Assembly: GCA_020060215.1 (NCBI GenBank)
Contig: JAGVAP010000082.1
Span: 155,683-219,682, forward strand
Direction of reading: 5' to 3'
From: Deltaproteobacteria bacterium
Lineage (GTDB): Bacteria > Desulfobacterota > DSM-4660 > Desulfatiglandales > HGW-15
DNA: 64,000 bases
Shown here: positions 52,698 through 60,879 of the stretch, piece by piece
Numbering within the stretch: position 1 is the stretch's first letter
How the letters are laid out: each line of letters opens with the position of its first letter
Translations under genes and position numbers: made by a program
The notes under the pieces: model-generated
What the model was told of the DNA's origin: nothing
Seen by the model: the letters and a program-made list of their open reading frames with translations, nothing else
The model's database searches: none

Positions 52698-53507
52698 ATG
52701 CCTTTTCTCTGTTTGAACGGTTTCAGCGTGTACTACGAGGAGTATGGGCAGGGGGAGACCATGATCCTGCTTCACCATGGGTTCGGTTGCACCCGGATGT
52801 GGTCGGACATCTATCCATCCCTCGTGGATGCCGGTTACAGGGCGATCCTCTACGACCGGAGAGGGTTCGGGCGTTCCGAAAGGGGAGAAGATTACGTCGA
52901 CTTCTACACGAGCGACCGCTTTCGGCCCGGTGCGGTGGAAGATCTGAGGGGGCTCAAGGAAGCCCTTGGGATTGGCCGCTGCCACCTGGTCGGGCAATGC
53001 GAGGGGGGTGTGGTAGCCCTTGAATATGCGGCGAAATACCCTGAAAGGGTCGCCAGCGTCACCATCTCAAGCACGCAGTGCTACAGCGAAGTCCCCATGG
53101 AAGAGCTCAATCGGCAGAAGTTTTACAGGGAGTTTCATGAGCTCGACCCCGAGATGCAGAAGAAGTTCCAGGAGTGGCATGGTGAGGAGTTCGCGGAACC
53201 TGCCTACAACCAGTTCCGGCTCTATGGCGGGGAATACGGGAGGGGTTTTTTCGACCTGAGGCCTCTCTTGCCCTTTGTGCAGTGTCCCGTTCTGATCCTG
53301 TACCCGGACCGCAGCTTCATCTTCAGCGTCGAACAGGGGCTGGCGTTCTACCGCGGGTTGCCGTATGGCGAGCTCATGGTCCTCCCCGGTTGTGGCCACA
53401 ACACCTATGAGCAGGAGCCGGAGGAATACATCCGGGCCGTTCTGAATTTCATGAAGAGACAAAAGGAGGGCCGCCGTCGTCCCGTCCGGATGACATGCGC
53501 GGCGTGA
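52698..53507 (+). CDS. alpha/beta hydrolase with Cys nucleophile
   Basis: 269 aa with GGGGGGAGC ribosome-binding site. Oxyanion region LLHHGFGCTRMW, then YDRRGFGRSERG, as in the esterase/haloperoxidase-like group. The nucleophile elbow reads VGQCEGGVVAL, so Cys101 replaces the usual Ser. The acid is probably in LYPDRSF and the base His in PGCGHNTYEQEP. A Cys nucleophile with Glu next to it recalls dienelactone hydrolase (GxCxGG), but overall the protein is of the simple hydrolase type. Substrate unknown. Confidence 0.82.
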   Translation: MPFLCLNGFSVYYEEYGQGETMILLHHGFGCTRMWSDIYPSLVDAGYRAILYDRRGFGRSERGEDYVDFYTSDRFRPGAVEDLRGLKEALGIGRCHLVGQCEGGVVALEYAAKYPERVASVTISSTQCYSEVPMEELNRQKFYREFHELDPEMQKKFQEWHGEEFAEPAYNQFRLYGGEYGRGFFDLRPLLPFVQCPVLILYPDRSFIFSVEQGLAFYRGLPYGELMVLPGCGHNTYEQEPEEYIRAVLNFMKRQKEGRRRPVRMTCAA

Positions 53508-53541
53508 AAGAGGACCGCTGCGCCACCGCTCCGTTATTGAC

Positions 53542-53922
53542 TCACTTCAGACGCGCTTCCCAGTCGAACTCCCGTGAAGTGACCCTGTCCTCCATCCGCC
53601 GGATGCGGCGCTCCAGGTCCTCGTACCTCCGCTTCAGGGTCGACACGGCCCCCCTTCTCGAGTGCAGATAGGTGTGGTAAAGGTCCTGTTCTTCCGAGTC
53701 CGCCAGGGGCAGAACGGGTTCCGGCTTCATCAGGAGGGCGGCGAGGAAGTAAAGACCGGCGATGGGCCACACGCCGGTCAGGAGCAACAGAAGCACGGCT
53801 ATGGCCCGGGTCCAGAAGACGGATAGATCGAAGTACTCTGCGAGCCCCCTGCATACGCCTAAGACGGCCCCCCTCCGCGAACGGTAGATTCCTCCCCGCA
53901 TGATCTCACCAAACCTCTTCAT
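53542..53922 (-). CDS. pspC: phage-shock protein C (PspC domain)
   Basis: 126 aa. PspC domain at about 10-70 (RRGAVLGVCRGLAEYFDLSVFWTRAIAVLLLLLTGVWPIAGLYFLAALLM, with its membrane helix) and a C-terminal charged helical segment (STLKRRYEDLERRIRRMEDRV). With PspB it senses envelope stress and recruits PspA in enterobacteria. Its start overlaps the end of pspB by 4 bp. Confidence 0.9.
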   Translation of the reverse strand: MKRFGEIMRGGIYRSRRGAVLGVCRGLAEYFDLSVFWTRAIAVLLLLLTGVWPIAGLYFLAALLMKPEPVLPLADSEEQDLYHTYLHSRRGAVSTLKRRYEDLERRIRRMEDRVTSREFDWEARLK

Positions 53923-54167
53923 TCCTTTACGCCCCTTTCCTGATCGAAGACGATCGTCTCCAGCGCATCGATGCGCTTTTCCATGCGCTCCAGTCCTTGA
54001 TGAAGCTCCTGGAGGATCCTCACTTCATCGGTCTGAAGCCGCTGCCCGCGCCTGGACAGATCTCCCTTCAGGATCTTGATGGCCATGAGGATCGTGCTCC
54101 CGGCCACGACCAGCGCCAGGACCAGGCCTCCGAAGATAATCGCCACGATGACAATCGACTCCATCAT
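53919..54167 (-). CDS. pspB: phage-shock protein B
   Basis: 82 aa. One N-terminal membrane helix (IVIVAIIFGGLVLALVVAGSTILM) and a cytoplasmic coiled coil (QTDEVRILQELHQGLERMEKRIDALE), matching PspB in length and plan. Partner of PspC; overlaps it by ATGA. Lies 19 bp after pspA. Confidence 0.85.
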   Translation of the reverse strand: MMESIVIVAIIFGGLVLALVVAGSTILMAIKILKGDLSRRGQRLQTDEVRILQELHQGLERMEKRIDALETIVFDQERGVKE

Positions 54168-54186
54168 CTCCCGCCTCTATCCGGTT

Positions 54187-54861
54187 TCAACCCTGGACCG
54201 TCTTGTTGGTCAGCCCCGATTTGATGTTCTCCAGCTCCCTTTCGATCTCCTCGTCCATCTGGAGTCTCTCGATCTCCGCCTCGAGGTCGGGACGTTTCGG
54301 GAGATTCACGATCTCCGCCTCAGCCTCCATCCTCTCGATGCGGTTTTCCAGCTCATCGAACTTGGCGATGACCGCGGTGCTGTCGGCCTGGCGGATCTGC
54401 TCCTGGGCCCGCCGTTTCTTGCCCGCGTGAAGATGCCGCTGCACCAGGATGCGCTCCTTTTCGCGGGCCGAGGCAAGCTTCTCCTCCAGCTGACGGATAT
54501 CCTCCTGGTACTGGCCGACGAGCCCGTCGTGCTGGGTGATCTCCTTCCGTAGGGCGCGGCCGCGCTGCATGTGGCTCCTCTTCTCCATCAGGGCCTCTCT
54601 GGCCAGATCCTCCCTGCCCTTGCTCACCGCCAGCTCGGCCTTCTCCGCCCAGAACCGCTCCCTGGCCACGGCCTCGTCCATCTGCCGCCGGATCTTTTTC
54701 GCCCCTGCCATGACGCCGGCGCAATACGCCTTCATCTCGACAAGGGTGTCTTCCATCTCCCGGATCATCAGCTTGATCAGCTTCTCGGGGTCTTCGGCCT
54801 TGTCCAGCATGGCGTTGATATTCGAACTGATGATATCACGAAACCTTGTGAAGATACCCAT
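54187..54861 (-). CDS. pspA: phage-shock protein A (ESCRT-III-like)
   Basis: 224 aa from ATG 54861 with GGAGGGGAAGG upstream, beginning MGIFTRFRDIISSNINAMLDKAEDPEKL like known PspA proteins. Long coiled coils throughout. Binds stressed inner membranes as oligomers and inhibits PspF. The frame also has an ATG at 54888, but this would lie at or before the start of the sigma-54 transcript (about 54885), so it is rejected. First gene of pspABC. Confidence 0.95.
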   Translation of the reverse strand: MGIFTRFRDIISSNINAMLDKAEDPEKLIKLMIREMEDTLVEMKAYCAGVMAGAKKIRRQMDEAVARERFWAEKAELAVSKGREDLAREALMEKRSHMQRGRALRKEITQHDGLVGQYQEDIRQLEEKLASAREKERILVQRHLHAGKKRRAQEQIRQADSTAVIAKFDELENRIERMEAEAEIVNLPKRPDLEAEIERLQMDEEIERELENIKSGLTNKTVQG

Positions 54862-54895
54862 GACCTTCCCCTCCACGTCTTTTTTCATCCTCCAA

Positions 54896-54911
54896 CGCAG
54901 GAAGCGTGCCA
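54896..54911 (-). promoter_or_regulatory. sigma-54 promoter of pspABC
   Basis: On the minus strand TGGCACGCTTCCTGCG, with the -24 GG and -12 GC separated by 10 bp as required by sigma-54 holoenzyme. Predicted start near 54885, 24 nt before the pspA ATG. A possible IHF-like AATCAACCACATG lies about 70 bp upstream. Activation would be by the divergent PspF. Confidence 0.85.
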
Positions 54912-55013
54912 GGGACCCCTTCGATAATTTGTCCGCGATCTCGTGGACTTGGTCTTGACATCCGGTTGATCATGTGGTTGATTAAGCTATCCTTTGGCGA
55001 AATTTACCATTAG

Positions 55014-56078
55014 GTGCCAAAAATGGCTCTCAAGAGACCCTATGAAAGCAGCCGTTTCCCGGTGACCATCCCTCCGACAACGAAAGAGGCCCTGGGGCAG
55101 TCGTCCTCCTTCCTGGCCTTTCAGGAACAGCTTTCCCGGGCGGCCGGCGTGGACAGGCCGGTCCTGCTCGTAGGGGAGAGGGGCACGGGCAAGGAGCTTG
55201 CGGCCGCCAGGCTCCATTACCTCTCCAAGCGTTGGAAGGGGCCGTTCGTCACGCTCAATTGTGCGGCCCTGGCGCCCTCGCTCATCGAATCGGAACTGTT
55301 CGGCTACGAAAAGGGCGCGTTCACGGGGGCCGACCAGCTTCGAAAGGGAAGGTTCGAGGCGGCCGACGGAGGCTCCCTTTTCCTGGACGAGGTCAGCAGC
55401 ATCCCTCTGCAGGTTCAGGAAAAGATCCTCCGTGTGGTGGAGTACGGCGATTTCGAACGCGTCGGCAGCAGCAGGTCCATGGAGGTGGATGTCCGTATCA
55501 TCGGGGCCTCCAACAAGGATCTCTTCTCCATGGCGAGGGAGGGGGAGTTCAAGGAGGATCTGTTGGACCGCCTCTGTTTCGAGGTCCTTTTCCTCCCCCC
55601 GCTCAGGGAGAGGGAGGGTGACATCCAGGTCCTCACCAACCACTTTGCCGCCAGGATGGCCATGGAGCTTGGGTGGGAGGAGGTCCCTCAGTTTACTGAT
55701 CAGGCGATTCGGAGCATGGCGGAATACCCCTGGCCGGGCAATGTACGGGAGCTGAAAAACACGGTGGAGCGCACCGTGTACCGCTCCGACAGCCCTGTGA
55801 TCGAAGATATCGAGTTCCACCCGTTTCAGCGCTCCCTCGCAAGGGGAGAGGGCGACGGCCGGAGCCGAGGGACACGGGCTCTTCCCGGCGGGAACTTCCA
55901 GGAGGCCGTGGAGGATTTCAAGGTCTCCCTCCTGAGCGATGCGCTCAAGACCTCAAGGTTCAACCAGAGGAAGGCGGCAGCGACCCTTGGCCTCACCTAT
56001 CATCAATTCAGGGGTCTTCTGCGAAAGTACAGGAAATCGATTGAGCGGGCCCTTGGGGAGTTCTCCGGGGAGGCATGA
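55014..56078 (+). CDS. pspF: sigma-54-dependent activator PspF
   Basis: 354 aa from GTG 55014 (ATG 55023 possible). No receiver domain, as in PspF. AAA+ core: Walker A LVGERGTGKELAA, GAFTGA loop ELFGYEKGAFTGADQLRKG that contacts sigma-54, Walker B GGSLFLDEVSSIPLQ and arginine-finger region DLLDRLCFEV. C-terminal Fis-like helix-turn-helix FNQRKAAATLGLTYHQFRGLLRKY. It is divergent from pspABC and activates that operon; PspA inhibits it. Confidence 0.94.
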   Translation: MPKMALKRPYESSRFPVTIPPTTKEALGQSSSFLAFQEQLSRAAGVDRPVLLVGERGTGKELAAARLHYLSKRWKGPFVTLNCAALAPSLIESELFGYEKGAFTGADQLRKGRFEAADGGSLFLDEVSSIPLQVQEKILRVVEYGDFERVGSSRSMEVDVRIIGASNKDLFSMAREGEFKEDLLDRLCFEVLFLPPLREREGDIQVLTNHFAARMAMELGWEEVPQFTDQAIRSMAEYPWPGNVRELKNTVERTVYRSDSPVIEDIEFHPFQRSLARGEGDGRSRGTRALPGGNFQEAVEDFKVSLLSDALKTSRFNQRKAAATLGLTYHQFRGLLRKYRKSIERALGEFSGEA

Positions 56079-56154
56079 AAGAGACGTCGTCTTGAAAATA
56101 GACCTTTCTACCTCGTCTTGGCAGAGCTAAAGTGTTACACGACCGGGAAGGCCG

Positions 56155-56190
56155 ATCCGAGCCGGTTGACATCGGCTCGGATGCTTTCTT
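56155..56190 (+). terminator. rho-independent terminator after pspF
   Basis: ATCCGAGCCG (56155-56164) pairs with CGGCTCGGAT (56173-56182), a perfect 10-bp stem with an 8-nt loop followed by GCTTTCTT. It lies between pspF and serB. Confidence 0.7.
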
Positions 56191-56223
56191 ATGATAGCTC
56201 ATTCAGGAAAGGCAAAGGTACAC

Positions 56224-57423
56224 ATGGAAGATAAGCACCTGCTCATGGTAACCGTTTCCGGGGCCGACCGGCCGGGCATCACCTCGAGGTTTACCCGTGT
56301 ATTGCTGAATCATGCCGTCGAGATCGTAGACATCGAGCAGGCCTCGCTGCAGAACCTGCTGGGGCTCTATTTCCTCCTGGACCTGGGCAAATCGAATGAA
56401 TCCAAAGACAGCGTGATCAAGGATCTCCTGTTTGAGGCCAGTCAGCTGGGGCTCACCCTCAATTTCAAGCTCTTCTCGGAAACGGAAGTCCGGAGTGTGA
56501 ATCAGCGCAATCTCTATGTCCTGACCCATTTCGGCGGGACGAGAGCCATTGCCGAATTTTCACAAATCCTGGCAGAGGAGAATGTGAACATCGAGACCAT
56601 TTCCAGCCTGAGCCATCACGGTACGCGCTCCCTGGAGATGGTCATCGACGCCCACGGCTCCGCCGGCCTGGGGCGCTTCAAGCAGAAGGTCATGCTGAAG
56701 AGCAGAGAACTGGACGTCGACCTTGCCATCCAGAAGATGGAGGCCTACCGGAAGAACAAGCGGCTGATCTTCTTCGACATGGACAGCACGCTGGTCGACA
56801 TGGAGGTCATCGACGAGATCGCCAACAGGGCCGGCGTCCACAGGGAGGTGGCCCGGATCACGGAAAAGGCCATGAGGGGGGACTACGACTTCGAGGAGGC
56901 GCTGATCCAGCGGGTGGCCCTGCTCAAAGGCGTTGCCGTCAAAGACCTCATGCAGATCCGGCAGAGAATCCCCCTGTCGGAGGGTGTGGAAGAACTGGTC
57001 GTCACCCTCAAGTGGCTCGGTTTCAAGGTGGTGCTGGTCACCGGAGGGTTCGACTTCTTCGCAGAGCATCTGAAGGAGAGGCTTGCGCTGGATTACTGCT
57101 TTTCGAACCGCCTGGAGATCCGGAACGAAGCGCTCACAGGCAGGGTGACGGGCCACATCATCGATGCGGCCGAAAAGGCGCGGATCGTGAACCAGGTTTC
57201 CTGTGACCTCGGGATACCACTGGACCAGATCGTGGTTGTGGGGGACGGGGCGAATGACGCCCTGATGATCGGCCAGGCGGGTCTCGGCATCGCCTACAAC
57301 GCGAAGAAACGGCTGGAGAGCGTTGCGAATGTGTCGCTGGGCAAGGCCCGCCTCAGCCACCTCTACCACCTGCTGGGCATCACGGAGGACGACATCACCG
57401 CCGCGATGGCGTGCAGGGTGTAG
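56224..57423 (+). CDS. serB: phosphoserine phosphatase with N-terminal ACT domains
   Basis: 399 aa from ATG 56224 (ATG 56191 also in frame). Residues 1-175 form two ACT-like domains (VTVSGADRPGITSRFTRVL and LYVLTHFGGTRAIAEFSQIL). The C-terminal HAD phosphatase has LIFFDMDSTLVDMEVIDEIA (nucleophile DxDxT), VTGGFDFFAEHL and VVVGDGANDALMIGQAGLGIA. Final step of serine synthesis. Serine is also the co-substrate of TrpB, although the genes are 10 kb apart. The ACT part suggests amino-acid feedback. Confidence 0.93.
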   Translation: MEDKHLLMVTVSGADRPGITSRFTRVLLNHAVEIVDIEQASLQNLLGLYFLLDLGKSNESKDSVIKDLLFEASQLGLTLNFKLFSETEVRSVNQRNLYVLTHFGGTRAIAEFSQILAEENVNIETISSLSHHGTRSLEMVIDAHGSAGLGRFKQKVMLKSRELDVDLAIQKMEAYRKNKRLIFFDMDSTLVDMEVIDEIANRAGVHREVARITEKAMRGDYDFEEALIQRVALLKGVAVKDLMQIRQRIPLSEGVEELVVTLKWLGFKVVLVTGGFDFFAEHLKERLALDYCFSNRLEIRNEALTGRVTGHIIDAAEKARIVNQVSCDLGIPLDQIVVVGDGANDALMIGQAGLGIAYNAKKRLESVANVSLGKARLSHLYHLLGITEDDITAAMACRV

Positions 57424-57454
57424 AAGGCCGGGGGATACCGCTCGGTTTCTTCTC

Positions 57455-58282
57455 CTAGTACCCGATCACAGGCTGGACGCTGATCTCGTCCTTGACGCTC
57501 ATCACGCCGGGCGCGCCTTTCACCGTCTTGAGGATGTTCGCCTTTTCATCATCCGACGTAGCGAGCCCGCTGATGACGACCTTGCCTTTTTCCGGCACCT
57601 CCACATGAGAGAGGCTGTAGTACTGGAGACCGGCCCTGGCCATGGCGGCCTGGACGGTCTTCTGCAGGGTCATCCGTTCGATGGCGTCGAGGGCCTCCAG
57701 AGTGCATTCATGGATCACCTGGGGCCGCAACGCATTCAGGACGACCTCTGCGGATCCGTCGATCCCCAGCTTCGCCGGGTTGACCACGAGGTCGTAGAGG
57801 GAAAGATCGTCCCAGTCCATGTGATAGGCGAACCGGAGGAAACCCCTCTTCTCGTCGTCGCTCCTGCTGATCAGCTTTCTCGCCCATTCCTCCCCGCCGT
57901 CGGACGATCTCCGGCTCTCCAGGAGCTGTTGAATGCGGAACCGTTCGGGGGCATGAACCAGGATGTGCAGTGCGCAACCGAAATCCCGGAGCAGCACCTG
58001 GCTCCCATGTCCGATGATGATCCCCTGTCCGGTCTTGGAGACGGAGTACACGACCGACTCCAGGATATCCAGATACAATTCCGGGTTGACGCGCAGGGAG
58101 TCAAAGAAGCCGGGGGCCTTCTCGTCGACCCCCTTGAGGTCCTTCGCCCGAATGCCCATCTTGACGGCCTCTTCATGGAGCCTACGATCGTCGTAGAACT
58201 CCATCCCTTCCCTGGAGGCGACAAGTTGGGCGATCTTCTCGACACCGGTCCCTATTCCTCCTGAAATCGTCACGAGCGGCAT
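57455..58282 (-). CDS. cytidylate-kinase-like protein with C-terminal BON domain and degenerate P-loop
   Basis: 275 aa. Residues 1-195 match the cytidylate kinase-like family (MPLVTISGGIGTGVEKIAQLVA, FYDDRRLHEEAVKMG, GIIIGHGSQVLLRDF, LHILVHAPERFRI). About 205-270 form a BON domain (LQKTVQAAMARAG, GKVVISGLATSDDEKANILKTVKGAPGVMSVKDEI). The P-loop reads GGIGTGVE: the GK(S/T) lysine is replaced by Val, so ordinary kinase activity is doubtful. It may be a nucleotide-sensing or lipid-associated protein (BON domains bind membranes). It converges on serB. Confidence 0.8.
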   Translation of the reverse strand: MPLVTISGGIGTGVEKIAQLVASREGMEFYDDRRLHEEAVKMGIRAKDLKGVDEKAPGFFDSLRVNPELYLDILESVVYSVSKTGQGIIIGHGSQVLLRDFGCALHILVHAPERFRIQQLLESRRSSDGGEEWARKLISRSDDEKRGFLRFAYHMDWDDLSLYDLVVNPAKLGIDGSAEVVLNALRPQVIHECTLEALDAIERMTLQKTVQAAMARAGLQYYSLSHVEVPEKGKVVISGLATSDDEKANILKTVKGAPGVMSVKDEISVQPVIGY

Positions 58283-58366
58283 GGGTCGCCCTCCTTTCCG
58301 TGTGAAAGGTTGTTTCGGCCACCACCGTAAGCATCGCGGGCAGCCCTGTCAAACCCTCACTCCGCG

Positions 58367-58834
58367 TCACATGTCCTTCAGATAGAGCTTCTCATACAGC
58401 TCCTGCAATCGGTCCAGGTGCCCCTGTTCGTCCTGGGCAAGCCTCTTGAACATCGATTCGTTCGGTGAGCCGCCGCACTGTTCCGCCATCCGGGAATAGA
58501 ACTCGACCGCCCTCTTTTCCTCGTGAATGGCATGCAGGAGCACGTCCTGTTCGGCCGAGTTCTTGCCCAGCGGCCTGTCCTCGAAAAGCAGGGCGAATTT
58601 CATATCAGGTCCGTGTTCCAGGCCCGAGGCATGGAGGAAGACCTCTTCTTCGAAGAAGGCCTTCTCGAGGGTGTACTTGTGTTTCAATTCGTCCAGTGCG
58701 AGATCCTTCAGCAGGTCCTTGGCCCCTGCTTTCCCGGAAGAAAGATAGGCCCTCCGATAGTTTTCGAAGCTCCTTCCCTCCATCTCCACCGCTTGCGCCA
58801 ATGCCATGTCCCTTGAATAACAAACCTCTTCCAT
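58367..58834 (-). CDS. rubrerythrin-like ferritin-fold protein
   Basis: 155-aa four-helix di-iron protein. Metal-ligand patterns are repeated: VEMEGRSFENYRRA, LALDELKHKYTLEKAFFEEE (E-x-x-H), IHEEKRAVEFYSRM and LAQDEQGHLDRL (E-x-x-H). No rubredoxin domain. Such proteins in anaerobes reduce peroxide or store iron. It is a single gene between the kinase-like gene and the siroheme protein; electron donor unknown. Confidence 0.83.
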   Translation of the reverse strand: MEEVCYSRDMALAQAVEMEGRSFENYRRAYLSSGKAGAKDLLKDLALDELKHKYTLEKAFFEEEVFLHASGLEHGPDMKFALLFEDRPLGKNSAEQDVLLHAIHEEKRAVEFYSRMAEQCGGSPNESMFKRLAQDEQGHLDRLQELYEKLYLKDM

Positions 58835-58885
58835 TGTCCGTCCTCCGTGAGTTAGCGCCCGTCTCGAAATGTTCGATGCGCCTTG

Positions 58886-58910
58886 GTTTCGTCATACCGG
58901 TGAAAACCGG
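58886..58910 (-). repeat. dispersed palindromic repeat, family D, copy 2
   Basis: Reverse complement of the 8595-8619 element with one difference in 25 bp. It lies in the 125-bp gap between the ferritin-like and siroheme genes. Confidence 0.75.
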
Positions 58911-58959
58911 CATGCCGTTTTCAAGCTCTTCCGAATGCCCCCGTCCGTTCCGCGCCCGT

Positions 58960-59742
58960 TTACTCGATGATCTCTCCGGGACCGAGCCGAGCGAGGATCT
59001 CCCCGAACCTTTCTCCGTTTCTGCAGTGTTCTTGAAAGACATCCGCGCAGCGTTCGATGATTCTTATCGCGGCCGCCCTGTCATGGACGGAGGGCAGTTC
59101 CTCCGCCAACCTTGGATGACGGCCCAGCTTACCCCCCAACAGGATGCGATGCCCCCTCCGCTGCACGATGAGCGTCCCGGTGGGGCATGCCTCGATGCAC
59201 TTCCCGCAGGCGAGGCACTTCGACTCGTCCATCACGGGGGATCCGTCGCTCATATGGATCGCCTCTTCCCTGCACGCTTCGACACACGCCCCGCAGGAGA
59301 TGCATGAACCTTCACCGACCGCCGGGACGCATGCGCCGATGATCCCCACATCGGCGATCTGCGGCCTGGAGCACGCGTTGGGGCAGTCCGAGATGGAGAT
59401 CCGGAATTCATGGTGGAGCTTCAGCTCCCCCTGCACCCGAGACTTCAGAAAACCCTTCAGGTCCCGCGCAGAGAACCGCTTTTCCAGTTCTTCCGCCAGA
59501 TCCTCCGACAGGACCGCCCTGTTGGGGCAACCGGAGCGGCCGAAACAGGCCTCCACGCGGTAACCCCTGACCTCCTCTTCCATCCTGGTCAGGAACCGCT
59601 TCTTGCACCGGTCCATCAGCTCCGGTGTGATCTCCCTTGCCCCGCACCGTGCAGCCTCCTCCTCCACGCGCTCCTTCACGCGCCGCCGGACAAAGAAGGG
59701 AACCCGGGAAAGCATCTTTTTGGCATCGTCCGTCCAACGCAT
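58960..59742 (-). CDS. PCP_red - siroheme nitrite/sulfite-reductase-like - ferredoxin fusion protein
   Basis: 260 aa. Residues 1-50 resemble PCP_red (the C-terminal domain of protochlorophyllide reductase subunit B: WTDDAKKMLSRVPFFVRRRVK). About 60-135 carry the siroheme/4Fe-4S ligand pattern, C-x5-C in ACFGRSGCPNRA and C-x3-C in SDCPNACSRPQ. About 145-205 hold two 4Fe-4S ferredoxin motifs (CISCGACVEAC, CLACGKCIEACPTG). It is much shorter than real sulfite reductases and lacks the N-terminal substrate half. Typical of strict anaerobes; probably an electron-transfer or siroheme protein of unknown role. Confidence 0.82.
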   Translation of the reverse strand: MRWTDDAKKMLSRVPFFVRRRVKERVEEEAARCGAREITPELMDRCKKRFLTRMEEEVRGYRVEACFGRSGCPNRAVLSEDLAEELEKRFSARDLKGFLKSRVQGELKLHHEFRISISDCPNACSRPQIADVGIIGACVPAVGEGSCISCGACVEACREEAIHMSDGSPVMDESKCLACGKCIEACPTGTLIVQRRGHRILLGGKLGRHPRLAEELPSVHDRAAAIRIIERCADVFQEHCRNGERFGEILARLGPGEIIE

Positions 59743-60008
59743 TCGTTCTTCACTCCCGTTGTCCCGTGTCCCGTGAATCGACTGAAACAGCCGCCCGGCC
59801 GCCTAAGGACCTACTCCCGGGACTCCGTTCTCGCCACCCATTATAAGAACGAACGGGAGGAATGCATTGACCTAAATCAAGGTTTTCGACGGGCCCGTGA
59901 AAAGATGGCCGGCGGACTGGTCCACACGGCATTCGATGGGACCCCTCGGGGTTGGAGAGGCATGCGTGCGAAGAAGGAGAGGGCTCTCGATCTGCGCCAC
60001 AGCCACGC

Positions 60009-60281
60009 TCATGATTTCCGGAGAATCACGATCGTGGCTCCCCACCCGGATGGTCCCGGGTCCAGGGTGAACTCCTGAACCAGAGGGTGGTTTTCGAGCA
60101 TGGAGTGGATCGTCCTCCGGAGCATCCCCTTACCCTTGCCGTGGATGATCTTTACCTCCGTAATTCCCTCCGCATGGCATGCCGAGATGTATTCCTCTGC
60201 GGCAGAGGCAGCCTCGTCGGGACGGAAGGCGTGCAGATCCAGGAGCCCGTCGATCGGCAGCACAAACTCTTCATCTTCCAC
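60009..60281 (-). CDS. small Smr-domain protein
   Basis: 90 aa from GTG 60281 with AAAGGAG upstream. Stand-alone Smr domain: LDLHAFRPDEAASAAEEYI, KIIHGKGKGMLRRTIHSML and WGATIVILRKS. The DLH and HGKG motifs are intact. Smr domains are nicking endonucleases or ribosome-collision factors elsewhere. It is divergent from 59743-60008, where I see nothing coding. Confidence 0.87.
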   Translation of the reverse strand: MEDEEFVLPIDGLLDLHAFRPDEAASAAEEYISACHAEGITEVKIIHGKGKGMLRRTIHSMLENHPLVQEFTLDPGPSGWGATIVILRKS

Positions 60282-60306
60282 CCTGGAGACTCCTTTCTTT
60301 CAAGAT

Positions 60307-60368
60307 GCCGCCAGGAGACGAAAACACCAAGGGTGACGATCTTCTTTGTGTCTTCGTGTCTTGGCGGC
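60307..60368. repeat. dispersed palindromic repeat, family A, copy 3 (degenerate)
   Basis: GCCGCCA (60307-60313) pairs with TGGCGGC (60362-60368). The right arm CTTCGTGTCTTGGCGGC matches copies 1 and 2, the left arm is eroded. Lies between the small unknown gene and the Smr gene. Confidence 0.65.
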
Positions 60369-60374
60369 GAATTT

Positions 60375-60716
60375 TCAGCTGAGCCTTTCCAGATCCACCT
60401 CACCGCCGAAGTTCTCTCTGAGTGCGGCCGAGAGCTGTTCATAATCCTTTTCCGTCTCCACCTCGACGACCAGATCACGGTCGTCCGCCACCTTCAGGAA
60501 CCCGTACGACTTGACGACATCCACCACCTGCTTGACGTCGGCGGTCACCCAGCCTTTCATCCTCATCACGAGCTCATCGCCCTTGAACGCGCGTTCAAGG
60601 GTCAGGTCCACCTTTCTCTGCTTGGCATCCCAGCCGATCAGGGCCGGCCTCGCGACGATGGGGGTGACGGGGTCGTGCATTGCTGCGCAGCGAAACCATA
60701 CTCTGGAGCGGATCAT
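60375..60716 (-). CDS. small protein of unknown family
   Basis: 113 aa from ATG 60716 with AGGAG upstream; the frame opens at 60824 without a signal. Alternating strand/helix pattern (WDAKQRKVDLTLERAFKGDELVMRMKGW, VKQVVDVVKSYGFLKVADDRDLVVEVETEKDYEQL). It is acidic, with no membrane segment or motif I know. Possibly co-transcribed with smr 93 bp downstream. Confidence 0.65.
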   Translation of the reverse strand: MIRSRVWFRCAAMHDPVTPIVARPALIGWDAKQRKVDLTLERAFKGDELVMRMKGWVTADVKQVVDVVKSYGFLKVADDRDLVVEVETEKDYEQLSAALRENFGGEVDLERLS

Positions 60717-60879
60717 TGCGTCGACTCCTTTCTGTGGGGCATAGGGACAATGCCCGTCAACGATATGATTTTGCATCATTCCGATCCAATGTAAAGGGGG
60801 AAGGCGCTTGCACTGGAGGGACAATTGGGTTATGCATAGCTGCCCACACCGGGAACAGGAGCAAAATCAGGGGAGCCAT

